64,000 bases of DNA, from NCBI RefSeq assembly GCF_964036595.1, contig NZ_OZ038523.1, positions 1-64,000 on the forward strand. The letters run 5' to 3'. A model generated the notes under the pieces. The model was not told where the DNA came from and made no database searches. It saw nothing but the letters and a program-made list of their open reading frames with translations. The DNA comes from Tenacibaculum sp. 190524A05c (lineage in GTDB: Bacteria > Bacteroidota > Bacteroidia > Flavobacteriales > Flavobacteriaceae). A program made the position numbers and the translations under genes. Positions 1 to 9,456 of the stretch are shown in pieces; within the stretch, counting starts at the first letter, position 1; every line of letters starts with the position of its first letter.

Positions 1-1
1 C

Positions 2-1894
2 ACACCAAACGCTGACTTTAACGGAACAGACAGTTTCACATATACGATCACAGATGCTGATGGAGATACGGATACAGCAACTGTTGTAATTACTGTTATT
101 GGAGTTCCTGATGCACCTATCGCAGTTGATGATACAGCGACGGTATACGAAGATGATATGGTTGATATTGATATCACTGCAAACGATAGTGATGTTCCTA
201 CAGATGGTACATTAACAGTTACAGATCCATCTAATGGTACAGTTACTATTAATGACGGAGGAACGCCAGATGATCCAAGTGATGATATTGTAACGTATAT
301 ACCAGATGCTGATTTTAATGGTACAGATACATTCAATTATACAATTTGTGACAATGCAAGTCCGGCCAATTGTACAACAGCAACGGTTACGATTACAGTA
401 GTTCCAACACCAGATGCAGTTGATGATACAGCAACGGTTGCTGAAGATAGTTCAGTGGATATCGATGTTACAGATAACGATAATGATGTTCCTACTGATG
501 GTACATTAGATGTATCGAATCCAACTAATGGAACAGTTACTATTAATGATGGAGGTACACCAGATGATCCAAGTGATGATATTGTAACGTATATACCAGA
601 TGCTGATTTTAATGGTACAGATACCTTTACATATACTATTTGTGATAATGAGAGTCCAGCAAATTGCTCAACTGCAACTGTAACAGTAACTATTGCATCT
701 GCAGATGATGCACCTATTGCAGTAGATGATACAGCTACGGTATACGAAGATGATATGGTTGATATTGATATCACTGCAAACGATAGTGATGTTCCTACTG
801 ATGGAACATTAACAGTTACAGATCCAGCTAATGGAACGGTAACAATTGACGATGGAGGAACACCAAATGATCCAAGTGACGATATCGTAACATATATACC
901 AGATGCTGATTTTAATGGTATAGACACATTCAATTATACTGTTTGTGATAATGCGAGTCCAGCTAATTGTACAACAGCAACGGTTACAATAACAGTAATT
1001 CCAACACCGGATGCAGTTGATGATACAGCGACAGTATCTGAGGATGATATGGTAGATATTGATGTTACGGATAATGATAATGATGTTCCAAGTGATGGTA
1101 CATTAGATGTATCAGATCCTGCTAACGGTACAGTAACAATTGATGACGGAGGAACACCAGATGACCCGAGTGATGATATTATTACATACATACCAGATGC
1201 TGACTTTAACGGAACAGATACGTTTACGTATACAATTTGTGATAATGCATCACCAGCAAACTGTTCTACAGCTACAGTTACAATAACGGTAACACCAGCA
1301 GATGAATTACCAGTTGCAGTTGATGATACAGCAACGGTTGCAGAGGATAGCATGGTAGATATAGATATTACTGCGAATGATGAAAATCTTCCGAATGATG
1401 GAACATTAGATGTAACAGACCCAGCTAATGGTACTGTAACAATTGATGATGGAGGAACACCAGATGATCCGAGTGATGATATTATAACGTATATACCAGA
1501 TGCAGACTTCAATGGAACGGATACATTTACATATACAATATGTGATAACGCATCACCAGCAAACTGTACAACGGCTACTGTTACTATTACAGTAATTCCG
1601 ACTCCAGATGCAGTAGATGATACAGCAACTACAAATGCAGGTGAAGATGTGAACATAGATGTAACAGATAATGATAATGATGTTCCAGATGACGGTACTA
1701 TTGATGTAACAGACCCTGGAGATGGTACAGTTGATGTTGATGATAATGGTACACCAGATGATCCAAGTGATGATATTATTATCTATACTCCAAATGATGG
1801 ATTTACAGGTACAGATACATTTACATATACTATTTGTGATAATTTAGTTCCACAAAATTGTAGTACTGCTACGGTGACTGTATTTGTCGAAGAT
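2..1894 (+). repeat. In-frame tandem repeats with alternating 294/303-bp units
   Basis: The codon after the Ala of each AVDDTA motif falls at nt 125, 419, 722, 1016, 1319 and 1613. The spacings are therefore 294, 303, 294, 303 and 294 bp, that is 98- and 101-residue modules strictly alternating. The two kinds differ in their linker (VPTP/IPTP before PDAVDD, versus a longer ADDAPI/ADELPV linker before AVDD). The higher-order period is 597 bp (199 aa). Confidence 0.9.
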
Positions 1895-2197
1895 CAGTGT
1901 TTAACGGTTTATAACGAATTTAGTCCAAATGAAGATGGAGTAAATGATTTCTTAAGAATCAATTGTATCGAGAATTATCCGAACAATACGTTAGAGATTT
2001 TTAATAGATGGGGTAACACTGTTTATAAGGTAAGAGGTTATAATAATGACGATTCTGATAGAAGATTTGAAGGAATCTCTAATGGAAGAGCAACAATCCA
2101 GACTGATGATAAGTTGCCAGTTGGAACATATTATTATATCTTAGATCTTGGAGATGGAAGTACAATTAGAAAAGGTTGGATATATATTAATAGATAA
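2..2197 (+). CDS. Giant repetitive surface adhesin, T9SS type B C-terminal domain (5' part outside window)
   Basis: The frame is open from the window edge, so this is the C-terminal part of a longer protein. It contains about six and a half Ig/cadherin-like modules of about 100 residues, each running [49 protein letters not shown] and TICDN..P-NC-TATVT. The Asp-rich loops suggest calcium binding. After the last module (about nt 1890) comes a domain of about 100 residues with [16 protein letters not shown] and [12 protein letters not shown], the hallmark of the gliding-motility-associated (CHU_C, type B) sorting domain recognised by the type IX secretion system. Expected location is the cell surface or secreted, with a role in adhesion. 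The PorP/SprF and OmpA-type genes directly downstream are the usual partners. The adhesin role is family-based inference. Confidence 0.9.
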   Translation, partial: TPNADFNGTDSFTYTITDADGDTDTATVVITVIGVPDAPIAVDDTATVYEDDMVDIDITANDSDVPTDGTLTVTDPSNGTVTINDGGTPDDPSDDIVTYIPDADFNGTDTFNYTICDNASPANCTTATVTITVVPTPDAVDDTATVAEDSSVDIDVTDNDNDVPTDGTLDVSNPTNGTVTINDGGTPDDPSDDIVTYIPDADFNGTDTFTYTICDNESPANCSTATVTVTIASADDAPIAVDDTATVYEDDMVDIDITANDSDVPTDGTLTVTDPANGTVTIDDGGTPNDPSDDIVTYIPDADFNGIDTFNYTVCDNASPANCTTATVTITVIPTPDAVDDTATVSEDDMVDIDVTDNDNDVPSDGTLDVSDPANGTVTIDDGGTPDDPSDDIITYIPDADFNGTDTFTYTICDNASPANCSTATVTITVTPADELPVAVDDTATVAEDSMVDIDITANDENLPNDGTLDVTDPANGTVTIDDGGTPDDPSDDIITYIPDADFNGTDTFTYTICDNASPANCTTATVTITVIPTPDAVDDTATTNAGEDVNIDVTDNDNDVPDDGTIDVTDPGDGTVDVDDNGTPDDPSDDIIIYTPNDGFTGTDTFTYTICDNLVPQNCSTATVTVFVEDQCLTVYNEFSPNEDGVNDFLRINCIENYPNNTLEIFNRWGNTVYKVRGYNNDDSDRRFEGISNGRATIQTDDKLPVGTYYYILDLGDGSTIRKGWIYINR

Positions 2198-2213
2198 AAT
2201 TCGAAGAGAAAAA

Positions 2214-3152
2214 ATGAGACTATTTATGTCAAATAAATTGATGTTACTCTTAGTTGTGAGTTATTTTGTTCATTCAAATGTTTTCTCACAACAAGATCCC
2301 CACTATACTCAATACATGTTAAACACAATGTCCGTAAACCCAGCTTATGTTGGGTCTAAAGGACATACTGTGTTGACAGCATTAGGAAGAACTCAATGGG
2401 TTGGATTCGATGGTGCACCAGACACTCAAACTTTAAGTTATGATTCTAGTTTAGGATTTAACGGTCTAGGTTTAGGTTTTAATTTGGTGAATGATAAACT
2501 AGGACCTTCTCATGAGTTATATATTGATGGTAATGTTTCATATACTATAGAAACTGGTGAAGAGGGTAACTTAGCTTTCGGACTTAAATTAGGAGGTAGA
2601 ATCTTAAATGTAGATTGGAGTATTGGGAATCCAAATGCTGATGGAAACGATCCTTCTTTTGCCCAAAATATAGTCAATAGGTTTTTACCTACTGTAGGAG
2701 CTGGTATTTATTATCATGAACCAGAATGGTATATCGGATTATCCGTTCCTAACTTTTTAAGGCAGGAACACTATGATGCACAACGTGCAACAGGAGAAGT
2801 AGCTGTTGAAAGATTACACTATTTTCTAATTGCAGGATACGTTTTTGATTTATCAGATGATATTAAATTCAAACCTGCCGCACTGGCAAAGGTAGTATTC
2901 GGTGCACCAATGTCTCTTGACGTTTCAGCAAACTTTATGTTTAATGATCGTTTTAGAGTAGGAGCAGCTTGGAGATGGGATGATTCCATCGCCGCACTCT
3001 TGGGTATTCAAGTAAGTGAATCATTACATATTGGATATGCATACGATTTAACTACTTCGAATTATAACGTTGTTAATTCAGGAACTCACGAAGTTTTACT
3101 TCGATATGAAATATTTAAACAGGCTAGAATAAAATCCCCTAGATTTTTTTAA
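2214..3152 (+). CDS. PorP/SprF family type IX secretion membrane protein
   Basis: A 312-residue outer-membrane protein with signal peptide MRLFMSNKLMLLLVVSYF...FSQ and the family opening QQDPHYTQYMLNTMSVNPAYVGS. The rest alternates in beta-barrel fashion and ends on a typical barrel strand (LRYEIFK). An upstream in-frame ATG at 2148 would overlap the adhesin by 50 bp and add a non-signal-like extension; the ATG at 2214, preceded by GAAGAGAAAA and followed by a clean signal peptide, is preferred. In Flavobacterium, PorP/SprF proteins are needed for secretion or anchoring of type B CTD adhesins (SprF for SprB), so this one probably serves the adhesin just upstream. Confidence 0.9.
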   Translation: MRLFMSNKLMLLLVVSYFVHSNVFSQQDPHYTQYMLNTMSVNPAYVGSKGHTVLTALGRTQWVGFDGAPDTQTLSYDSSLGFNGLGLGFNLVNDKLGPSHELYIDGNVSYTIETGEEGNLAFGLKLGGRILNVDWSIGNPNADGNDPSFAQNIVNRFLPTVGAGIYYHEPEWYIGLSVPNFLRQEHYDAQRATGEVAVERLHYFLIAGYVFDLSDDIKFKPAALAKVVFGAPMSLDVSANFMFNDRFRVGAAWRWDDSIAALLGIQVSESLHIGYAYDLTTSNYNVVNSGTHEVLLRYEIFKQARIKSPRFF

Positions 3153-3164
3153 AGCATAACTGTA

Positions 3165-5306
3165 ATGAAAATTTTAAAAACCAAATTAATCATCCTCTTT
3201 CTTACTTTATCTAATATCATAGTAAATAGTCAGAGTAGGAGAGTGGCGGATAAGTATTTTGAAGAGTTTGCATACTATAAAGCAGCTAAAATCTATGAAG
3301 CGGTATATCAGAAGGGAGATACCACAAAATATTTACTAAAACGGCTTGGAGACGCTTATTATAATAATTCTCAAACTGAAAATGCAGAGTTTTGGTATAG
3401 GAAGCTAGTTGAAGAGAAAAAGGAACAAGATCCAACGTATCTTTTCAAATATTCCCAAGTGTTAAGGAGTAATGGAAATTTACAAAAGTCTGATTCTATT
3501 TACGCACTTTTGAATAAGGAATTAAGTGACCAAGAAGGAGAGAAATATGTAGATAAAAAGAACTTTTTACAAGATTTCTTAAATCAAGGAGACAAAAAAA
3601 TAAGTTTGAGAAACTTAGCAACGAATACTCCATTTTCTGATTTTGGTGGTGTTATATTCGAAGATCAAGTTTATTTTGCTTCAGCATCTCCTAGAGGATT
3701 GAAAAAAGAGAAGTTATACAGATGGAATAATCAACCTTTTTTGAACATATATAAGTCAGATGCTTTTTTTCAAAGATTAGATGAAGTTAAAAACGATTCC
3801 GTTTATGACTTGGAGAATAAGACTATTTTATCACAAAACATAAATACTAAATTTCATGAATCTTCTCCGGTTTTCACCAAAGATGGAAAATACATGTATT
3901 TCAGTAGGGTGAATTTTAATGGTAGAAAATTAGGAAAGGATAAAAAGCAGACTGTAAACTTAAAACTTTATAGAGCAGAAAGAAATGGAGAGGATTGGGA
4001 TAATGTAGAAGAATTACCATTCAATAGTGATGAATATTCTGTTGCTCACCCAGCATTAAGTCCTGATGGTAAAACGCTATATTTTGCCTCAGACATGCCT
4101 GGTACATTAGGTCAAACGGATATTTTTAAGGTAGCTATAAAAGAAGATGGATATGGAGAACCAGAAAACCTTGGAAAGGTCATAAATACGCCTGAAAAAG
4201 AAATGTTTCCATTTATTTCAGATGATAACATTCTTTTCTTTTCATCTAATGGACATCGTGGCTTAGGATTATTAGATATTTTCCAAACTAAAATGTATGA
4301 AGATGGTAAATTTAGCAAGGTTACAAATTTAGATTTCCCTTTTAATAGTAAGAAAGATGATTTCTCTTTTTATGTAGCTAAAGATGGTAAAAAAGGGTTC
4401 TTTTCATCTAATAGAGCTAAAGGAAAAGGTGACGACGATATTTATAGTTTTTATATTTCTCAAATTCCAGAGGAAGAAAAATGTTATGAATATGTAACTG
4501 GAGTTGTTACGAATAAAGTTACTAAAGAAAGAATTCCGAATACGATTGTAAAGTTAATTGATGATTTAGGTACTGTAATTGAGGAAAAACTTACTGATAG
4601 TAGAGGAAGTTATATTTTTAAACTTGAATGTAAGAAGGAAAATTATGTAGTTATTGCAGAAAAGCGAGATTATAGGAATCCAGACAGTAAAAAAGTTTCA
4701 GTTTCGGGAGAAACTAAAGATAAAAGGTATCGCGTTGATTTAGTGTTAGATCCGTTGATTGTTGGTAATCAAATTGTAATTAAACCTATTTATTTTGATT
4801 ATGATAAGGCAATTATTCGAGATGATGCACAATATGAACTGGAGAATATCGTTACTGTGATGAATAATCATCCGAATATGGTGATTAAAATCGAATCTCA
4901 CACTGATAGTAGAGGGGGAAAAGTCTACAACAGAAAATTATCGGATAGAAGAGCCAAATCCACTAGAGATTTTATTATTTCTAGAGGAATTGAATCGGAA
5001 AGAATTGAAAGTGCAATAGGTTATGGTGAAGACCAATTATTAAACCATTGTAGTGATAAAAATAGTAGAAAGTGTTCTGAGGAGGAACATCAATTAAATA
5101 GAAGGTCGTATTTCTACATTGTAAGAGGTAAAGAAGTTACAGTAGATAATGCAAAACCAACAGTTATTGATAAAAAAGGATATAACAGTCAAAAAGCAAT
5201 GCTGGAAAGGTTAAGTAAGTTTAAATCTAGAAAAACTAGAAGATTAAGAACGAAACCAGAAAGTGATAAATGTTATCGAGGTAACAGTGACTGTAGTGAA
5301 GAGTGA
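3165..5306 (+). CDS. OmpA-family lipid/peptidoglycan-anchored protein with TPR and PD40 repeats (PorE-like)
   Basis: 713 residues. A signal peptide (MKILKTKLIILFLTLSNIIVNSQS) is followed by TPR-like helices (about 30-150), WD40-like PD40 beta-propeller repeats (HPALSPDGKTLYFASDMPG, FISDDNILFFSSNGHRG, FFSSNRAKGKGDDDIY; about 150-440), a carboxypeptidase-regulatory-like beta sandwich (about 445-540) and a C-terminal OmpA domain with IYFDYDKAIIRDDA and IESHTDSRG....N-LSDRRA that binds peptidoglycan. The architecture matches PorE-type T9SS components and the OmpA proteins encoded after PorP/SprF genes. It starts 12 bp after the PorP/SprF stop, so the two are co-transcribed, probably with the adhesin. 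Confidence 0.9.
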   Translation: MKILKTKLIILFLTLSNIIVNSQSRRVADKYFEEFAYYKAAKIYEAVYQKGDTTKYLLKRLGDAYYNNSQTENAEFWYRKLVEEKKEQDPTYLFKYSQVLRSNGNLQKSDSIYALLNKELSDQEGEKYVDKKNFLQDFLNQGDKKISLRNLATNTPFSDFGGVIFEDQVYFASASPRGLKKEKLYRWNNQPFLNIYKSDAFFQRLDEVKNDSVYDLENKTILSQNINTKFHESSPVFTKDGKYMYFSRVNFNGRKLGKDKKQTVNLKLYRAERNGEDWDNVEELPFNSDEYSVAHPALSPDGKTLYFASDMPGTLGQTDIFKVAIKEDGYGEPENLGKVINTPEKEMFPFISDDNILFFSSNGHRGLGLLDIFQTKMYEDGKFSKVTNLDFPFNSKKDDFSFYVAKDGKKGFFSSNRAKGKGDDDIYSFYISQIPEEEKCYEYVTGVVTNKVTKERIPNTIVKLIDDLGTVIEEKLTDSRGSYIFKLECKKENYVVIAEKRDYRNPDSKKVSVSGETKDKRYRVDLVLDPLIVGNQIVIKPIYFDYDKAIIRDDAQYELENIVTVMNNHPNMVIKIESHTDSRGGKVYNRKLSDRRAKSTRDFIISRGIESERIESAIGYGEDQLLNHCSDKNSRKCSEEEHQLNRRSYFYIVRGKEVTVDNAKPTVIDKKGYNSQKAMLERLSKFKSRKTRRLRTKPESDKCYRGNSDCSEE

Positions 5307-5354
5307 CAATTAAAGTAATCCCTAAATTATTTTATTGTACGTAAGTATGTTTAG

Positions 5355-5383
5355 AAAAGCGAGAAATTTATTTCTCGCTTTTT
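5355..5383. terminator. Bidirectional hairpin terminator
   Basis: AAAAGCGAGAAAT / ATTTCTCGCTTTT hairpin followed by a T-run, between the convergent OmpA-type gene and the small membrane protein gene. Confidence 0.85.
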
Positions 5384-5394
5384 GTTTTTTATAT

Positions 5395-5844
5395 CTAAAC
5401 AAGTGCTTTCGGACTTTTATAACTCTTGTAATATTGCATAATGATAAAAGAACACATTACAGAAGAAGCAATTCCTTCAATTGCAAGTGCAAAAACAACC
5501 ATTTGCAAGCTTAGGTCTTTTCCCCAGAATGAAGAGTTTTCTAATACGGAAATGAAACTAGAATCAATAAAACCAACATAAATTATCAGACCAATAATGG
5601 TTAATCCCACTCCAATAACTGCTGCACCAAATCCGGCATAGAAATTACTGAAATAAGATTGTTCTTGATTCAGATTTATATTCATTTTAATTGCTCTGTT
5701 AACTCCCCAAAAAACGAATAGGAAGTTTAAAAAACGCAATTCCGATACATTATCTAAACCTAGAATTTTCATTAATAGAAAGTACACGACAATCAGTCCG
5801 TATATAAGAAACGCGTTATTAAAAATTATTTTATTTGTACTCAT
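5395..5844 (-). CDS. Small integral membrane protein (DUF4199-like)
   Basis: 149 residues with about four hydrophobic segments (about 10-27, 38-47, 68-92, 113-137) and charged ends. The layout (two N-terminal TM segments, a short loop with KMNINLNQEQSYFSNFYAGFG, then two more TM segments) resembles the DUF4199 membrane proteins common in Bacteroidetes, whose function is unknown. It is monocistronic between a terminator and the dehydrogenase gene. Family assignment is tentative. Confidence 0.6.
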   Translation of the reverse strand: MSTNKIIFNNAFLIYGLIVVYFLLMKILGLDNVSELRFLNFLFVFWGVNRAIKMNINLNQEQSYFSNFYAGFGAAVIGVGLTIIGLIIYVGFIDSSFISVLENSSFWGKDLSLQMVVFALAIEGIASSVMCSFIIMQYYKSYKSPKALV

Positions 5845-5906
5845 AAGAGAAATATTAAAATTCGACTCTTATAAATATACGAAATAAACAAATGAAAATC
5901 AATAGA

Positions 5907-8804
5907 TTATAAAATAGCTTCTTTTAGAATCGTTACAGGATGTTTTGCAGTTCTTTTCGTCCCATCATAAATTTGATGTCTACAACTTGTACCAGAAGCA
6001 GCAATTTCCGTGTGTTCTCCACATTTTCTAATTTTAGGAAATAATGTGTCTTCACCCACTTGCATACTTATAGCATAATGTTCTTTCTCATAACCAAAAG
6101 ATCCTGCCATACCACAACAACCAGTGTTCATAATACTCACTTTGTAGTTTTGAGGAAGGTTAAGCATCGAAAAAATAGAATGTGTCGTTGACAATGATTT
6201 TTGATGACAATGCCCATGTATTTTAATTTCTTTTTCTTCAGTAGTAAATTGATTCGAGTTGATATTACCATTGTCTATTTCTTTAGAAAGAAATTCTTCT
6301 ATAGTAAATGTATGATTGGCGATATTTTGGGCATCACTTTTATTTTCTGCTAATCGTAAATACTCATCTCTAAAACTCAATATAGCTGAAGGTTCTATAC
6401 CAACTAGTGGATTTTCCTCAGATACTAAATCTTTGAAAAGATTAATATTTGTATTTGCTATTTCCTTTGCTTCTTTTAAAAATCCTTTAGAAAGATGGCT
6501 TCGTCCACTTTCCTCGTGATCAATTATAACAACATTATATCCAAGTTTATCCAGTAGTTCAACAGCGTCTTGTCCTATTGAAGCATCGTAGTAATTTGTG
6601 AATTCATCATTAAATAGATAAACCTTTTTATTGTTATTGCTTTTATAGTTTTGAGAATACCACTTTTTAACCGTTTTAGAGGCTAATTTAGGAACTTTAC
6701 GTTCTAGTGCTACTCCCATTACCTTTTTTGCTAAATAAGAGTTTGTAAACACATTTGTAAGCCTTGGGAACTTACTACCTAGTTTATTATACTTTGCATT
6801 ATTTGCGAAAAGCTTACTTCTAAACGAATATCCATTCGTTTCTTGATATTGATATAAGAACTCCGCTTTTAACGAAGCAACGTCTACATTACTCGGACAT
6901 TCACTTGAACAAGCTTTGCAACTTAAACATAAGTCGAAAACAGTTTTTAATTCTTTATGATCAAACTTATTAACTTTCTCGGAGTTTGTTAAGAATTCTC
7001 TAAGCGTATTAGCTCTTGCTCTGGTGGTATCTTTTTCGTCTTTAGTGGCTCTATAACTCGGACATAAAGTTCCTCCTGCTTCAGGCGATTTTCTACAATC
7101 TCCAGAACCATTACATTTTTCAGCTAGCTTTAATATGCCTTCACTATCAGAAAAATCAAGAATTGTTTCAACATCAGGTTCATTTCGATCTATTTCGTAA
7201 CGTAAACTTTGGTCCATAGGAAATGCATCTACAATCTTTCCTTGGTTGAATACATTTTCTGGATCAAATCCTTTTTTGATTCTTTTTAATAACTCGTAGT
7301 TTTTTTCTCCAATCATTAATGGAATAAACTCAGCTCTTACAATTCCGTCACCATGTTCACCACTAAAAGAGCCATTATATTTTTTTACAAGTTCTGCTGT
7401 TTCAGTAGTTATTTTTCTAAATAAATCTACATCCTCAGATTTTTTTAGATTTAGAATTGGACGTAGGTGAAGTTCTCCAGCTCCCGCATGCGCATAATAA
7501 ACAGCTTGTTGCTGGTACTTATCCATAATGTTGGAAAATTCCTCAATATATTCTGGTAAATCATTTAAGTCAACTGCAGTATCTTCGATACACGCAACAG
7601 CTTTTTTATCACCAACCATATTTCCTAATAAACCAAGTCCAGCTTTACGTAAATCTAGAACTTTTTTGATGTCATCTCCATATACTTTAGGGAAGTGATA
7701 ACCGAAGTTATGTTTCTTTAAATCTTCAATTAGTACATCTGCTTTTTGTTCAGCTGCTTCAATCGTATCTTCTTTAATTTCAAGCATCAATACAGCTTCT
7801 GGATCTCCATTTAAAAAGAAACGATTTTTAATTTGTTCTCTATTATTCTTCGTACAATCTAAAACCACTTTATCCATTAACTCACAAGTGTACAAGTTGT
7901 GATTCATGGCAGTTACAGTTGCTTTCAAACTTTCATCAACACTTGTAAAATGCGGAGCTACCATAATACATGCAGTAGGAGGTAAGTCATCAAGTTGAAT
8001 TGTAATTGAGGTTGAAAAAGCTAATGTTCCTTCCGAACCAGATAAAAACTTTGCAACATTTAGCGTTGTTTCAGTACCACCAAATAATTCTGAAGTTAAG
8101 AATTCATCAACTGCATAACCAGTATTTCTTCTATGAATTGATGGTTTTGGAAACTGAGATTTAATTTCTTCTTGAACCTCAGGAGAATGTAATTCGTTAT
8201 AAATGGTTTGATATATCTTTCCTTCTTTAGTGTTTTCATACATTTTTTGCTTGAAAACAGCTGAAGAAATTTCCTCAAACGTTGCTAAACTTCCATCAGA
8301 TAGAATAGCGTCAATCGAGATGACTTTATCTCTAGTTACACCATATTTGATAGATGTACTTCCAGATGAATTATTTCCAACCATTCCTCCAATCATACAT
8401 CTATTTGAAGTAGATGTATTTGGACCAAAAAATAATCCGTAAGGTTTTAAAAATCTATTTAAATCATCTCTAATAACACCAGGTTCAACAGTTATAGTTT
8501 TGTTGTCTTGGTCAAATTTTAAAATATTCGTAAAATGTTTCGAAACATCAACTACAATTCCTTCTCCAACGCATTGTCCAGCAAGTGAAGTACCTGCTGT
8601 TCTTGGGATTAAGGTAACCTTATTTTTCAAAGCAAAAGAAATCAATTCTTGAATGTCTTCAATATTTTTAGGATATGCTACTGCTAAAGGTATTTTTCTG
8701 TATACCGAAGCATCAGTTGCATACATACTTTTATGAAGTTCATCAAATAGGAGATCTCCAGATAATTGTTTTGAAAAAGCTTGTAGTTGTTGTGTTGTTA
8801 TCAT
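5907..8804 (-). CDS. FAD-linked dehydrogenase with Fe-S and CCG domains, YdiJ type (D-2-hydroxyglutarate / D-lactate dehydrogenase)
   Basis: 965 residues. The N-terminal PCMH-type FAD domain has PRTAGTSLAGQCVG (68-80) and GGMVGNNSSGSTSIKYG (139-155). An FAD-oxidase C-terminal domain follows (HAGAGELHLRP, GEHGDG, FDPENVFNQGK). Next comes a ferredoxin-like region with CNGSGDC...CP and CLSCKACSSECP, and finally cysteine-rich CCG segments (HGHCHQKS about 863, NTGCCGMAGSFGYE about 893). This GlpC/YdiJ-like fusion oxidises D-2-hydroxy acids and passes electrons to the respiratory chain. The full length and the neighbouring 2-oxoadipate dioxygenase gene, whose product is D-2-hydroxyglutarate, favour D-2-hydroxyglutarate as substrate (to 2-oxoglutarate). 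D-lactate remains an alternative. Confidence 0.85.
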   Translation of the reverse strand: MITTQQLQAFSKQLSGDLLFDELHKSMYATDASVYRKIPLAVAYPKNIEDIQELISFALKNKVTLIPRTAGTSLAGQCVGEGIVVDVSKHFTNILKFDQDNKTITVEPGVIRDDLNRFLKPYGLFFGPNTSTSNRCMIGGMVGNNSSGSTSIKYGVTRDKVISIDAILSDGSLATFEEISSAVFKQKMYENTKEGKIYQTIYNELHSPEVQEEIKSQFPKPSIHRRNTGYAVDEFLTSELFGGTETTLNVAKFLSGSEGTLAFSTSITIQLDDLPPTACIMVAPHFTSVDESLKATVTAMNHNLYTCELMDKVVLDCTKNNREQIKNRFFLNGDPEAVLMLEIKEDTIEAAEQKADVLIEDLKKHNFGYHFPKVYGDDIKKVLDLRKAGLGLLGNMVGDKKAVACIEDTAVDLNDLPEYIEEFSNIMDKYQQQAVYYAHAGAGELHLRPILNLKKSEDVDLFRKITTETAELVKKYNGSFSGEHGDGIVRAEFIPLMIGEKNYELLKRIKKGFDPENVFNQGKIVDAFPMDQSLRYEIDRNEPDVETILDFSDSEGILKLAEKCNGSGDCRKSPEAGGTLCPSYRATKDEKDTTRARANTLREFLTNSEKVNKFDHKELKTVFDLCLSCKACSSECPSNVDVASLKAEFLYQYQETNGYSFRSKLFANNAKYNKLGSKFPRLTNVFTNSYLAKKVMGVALERKVPKLASKTVKKWYSQNYKSNNNKKVYLFNDEFTNYYDASIGQDAVELLDKLGYNVVIIDHEESGRSHLSKGFLKEAKEIANTNINLFKDLVSEENPLVGIEPSAILSFRDEYLRLAENKSDAQNIANHTFTIEEFLSKEIDNGNINSNQFTTEEKEIKIHGHCHQKSLSTTHSIFSMLNLPQNYKVSIMNTGCCGMAGSFGYEKEHYAISMQVGEDTLFPKIRKCGEHTEIAASGTSCRHQIYDGTKRTAKHPVTILKEAIL

Positions 8805-8974
8805 TGTTAACCTTTTAAGGTATATTTAAATCAATTAAAACTAAACGTGATTTAGAGTTGATTATCTTCTTAACACAAATATCATTAATTTATTTGTTTT
8901 AAGCTTTTGTATTGAATCTAAATTACGAGTTCTATTGACCTTAATGTGTTCTATAGAGAGAGATAGTTGTTATG

Positions 8975-9433
8975 CTATTCTATTACGAAGTTTCTTTTAA
9001 AACAGGTATCAAAACATATAAATGTATCGGTACCTGCAACACCATTAATTAAATGTACTTTGTCGTATAATATTTTTTGCAGATGCTCATTGTCTCGAGC
9101 AAATATTAAAATGAAAATAGCATAGTTTCCGGATACAAAATTACATTCTACAATTTCATCAATTTTCTCCAACTCACGCATAACTTCTTTAGCGAAACGC
9201 GCTTCTCTTAAACGAATTCCTGTGTATGATTTTGTCTTATATCCGAGTTTTTTTTCATCTAAAACAAACTCAGCATTTTTAATAACACCTTCAGAAGTTA
9301 ATTTTTTAATGCGTTGATGAATTAAAGAATTAGAAACATTCAATTCTTCCGCTATTTGAGAAAAAGCTTTTCTAGCATCTTCTCTAAGTTTTGTCAGAAT
9401 TTGTTGATCTATATAGTCAAATTGATTTTTCAA
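8975..9433 (-). CDS. Lrp/AsnC family transcriptional regulator
   Basis: 152 residues. The N-terminal winged HTH (about 5-60) contains FDYIDQQILTKLREDARKAF and SQIAEELNVSNSLIHQRIKKL; the C-terminal RAM (ligand-binding) domain contains KLGYKTKSYTGIRL and NFVSGNYAIFILIFARD. Lrp-type proteins respond to amino acids or their derivatives. It lies 23 bp after the 2-oxoadipate dioxygenase gene and 170 bp before the YdiJ-type dehydrogenase gene on the same strand, so it is probably the local regulator of lysine/2-aminoadipate degradation. That specificity is inferred from position. Confidence 0.9.
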   Translation of the reverse strand: MKNQFDYIDQQILTKLREDARKAFSQIAEELNVSNSLIHQRIKKLTSEGVIKNAEFVLDEKKLGYKTKSYTGIRLREARFAKEVMRELEKIDEIVECNFVSGNYAIFILIFARDNEHLQKILYDKVHLINGVAGTDTFICFDTCFKRNFVIE

Positions 9434-9456
9434 AAGAATAATTTAAAGTTATAATG

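Noticed and set aside
337..1656. Two long reading frames (198 and 240 codons) on the minus strand within the adhesin
   Set aside because: They mirror the 300-bp repeats, consist of Ser/Val-rich low-complexity sequence and have no own start context; they are antisense shadows of the repeat coding sequence.
2..1894. Regularly spaced repeats as a CRISPR array
   Set aside because: The repeats are about 300 bp, in frame, degenerate at third positions and coding; no short identical repeats with unique spacers.
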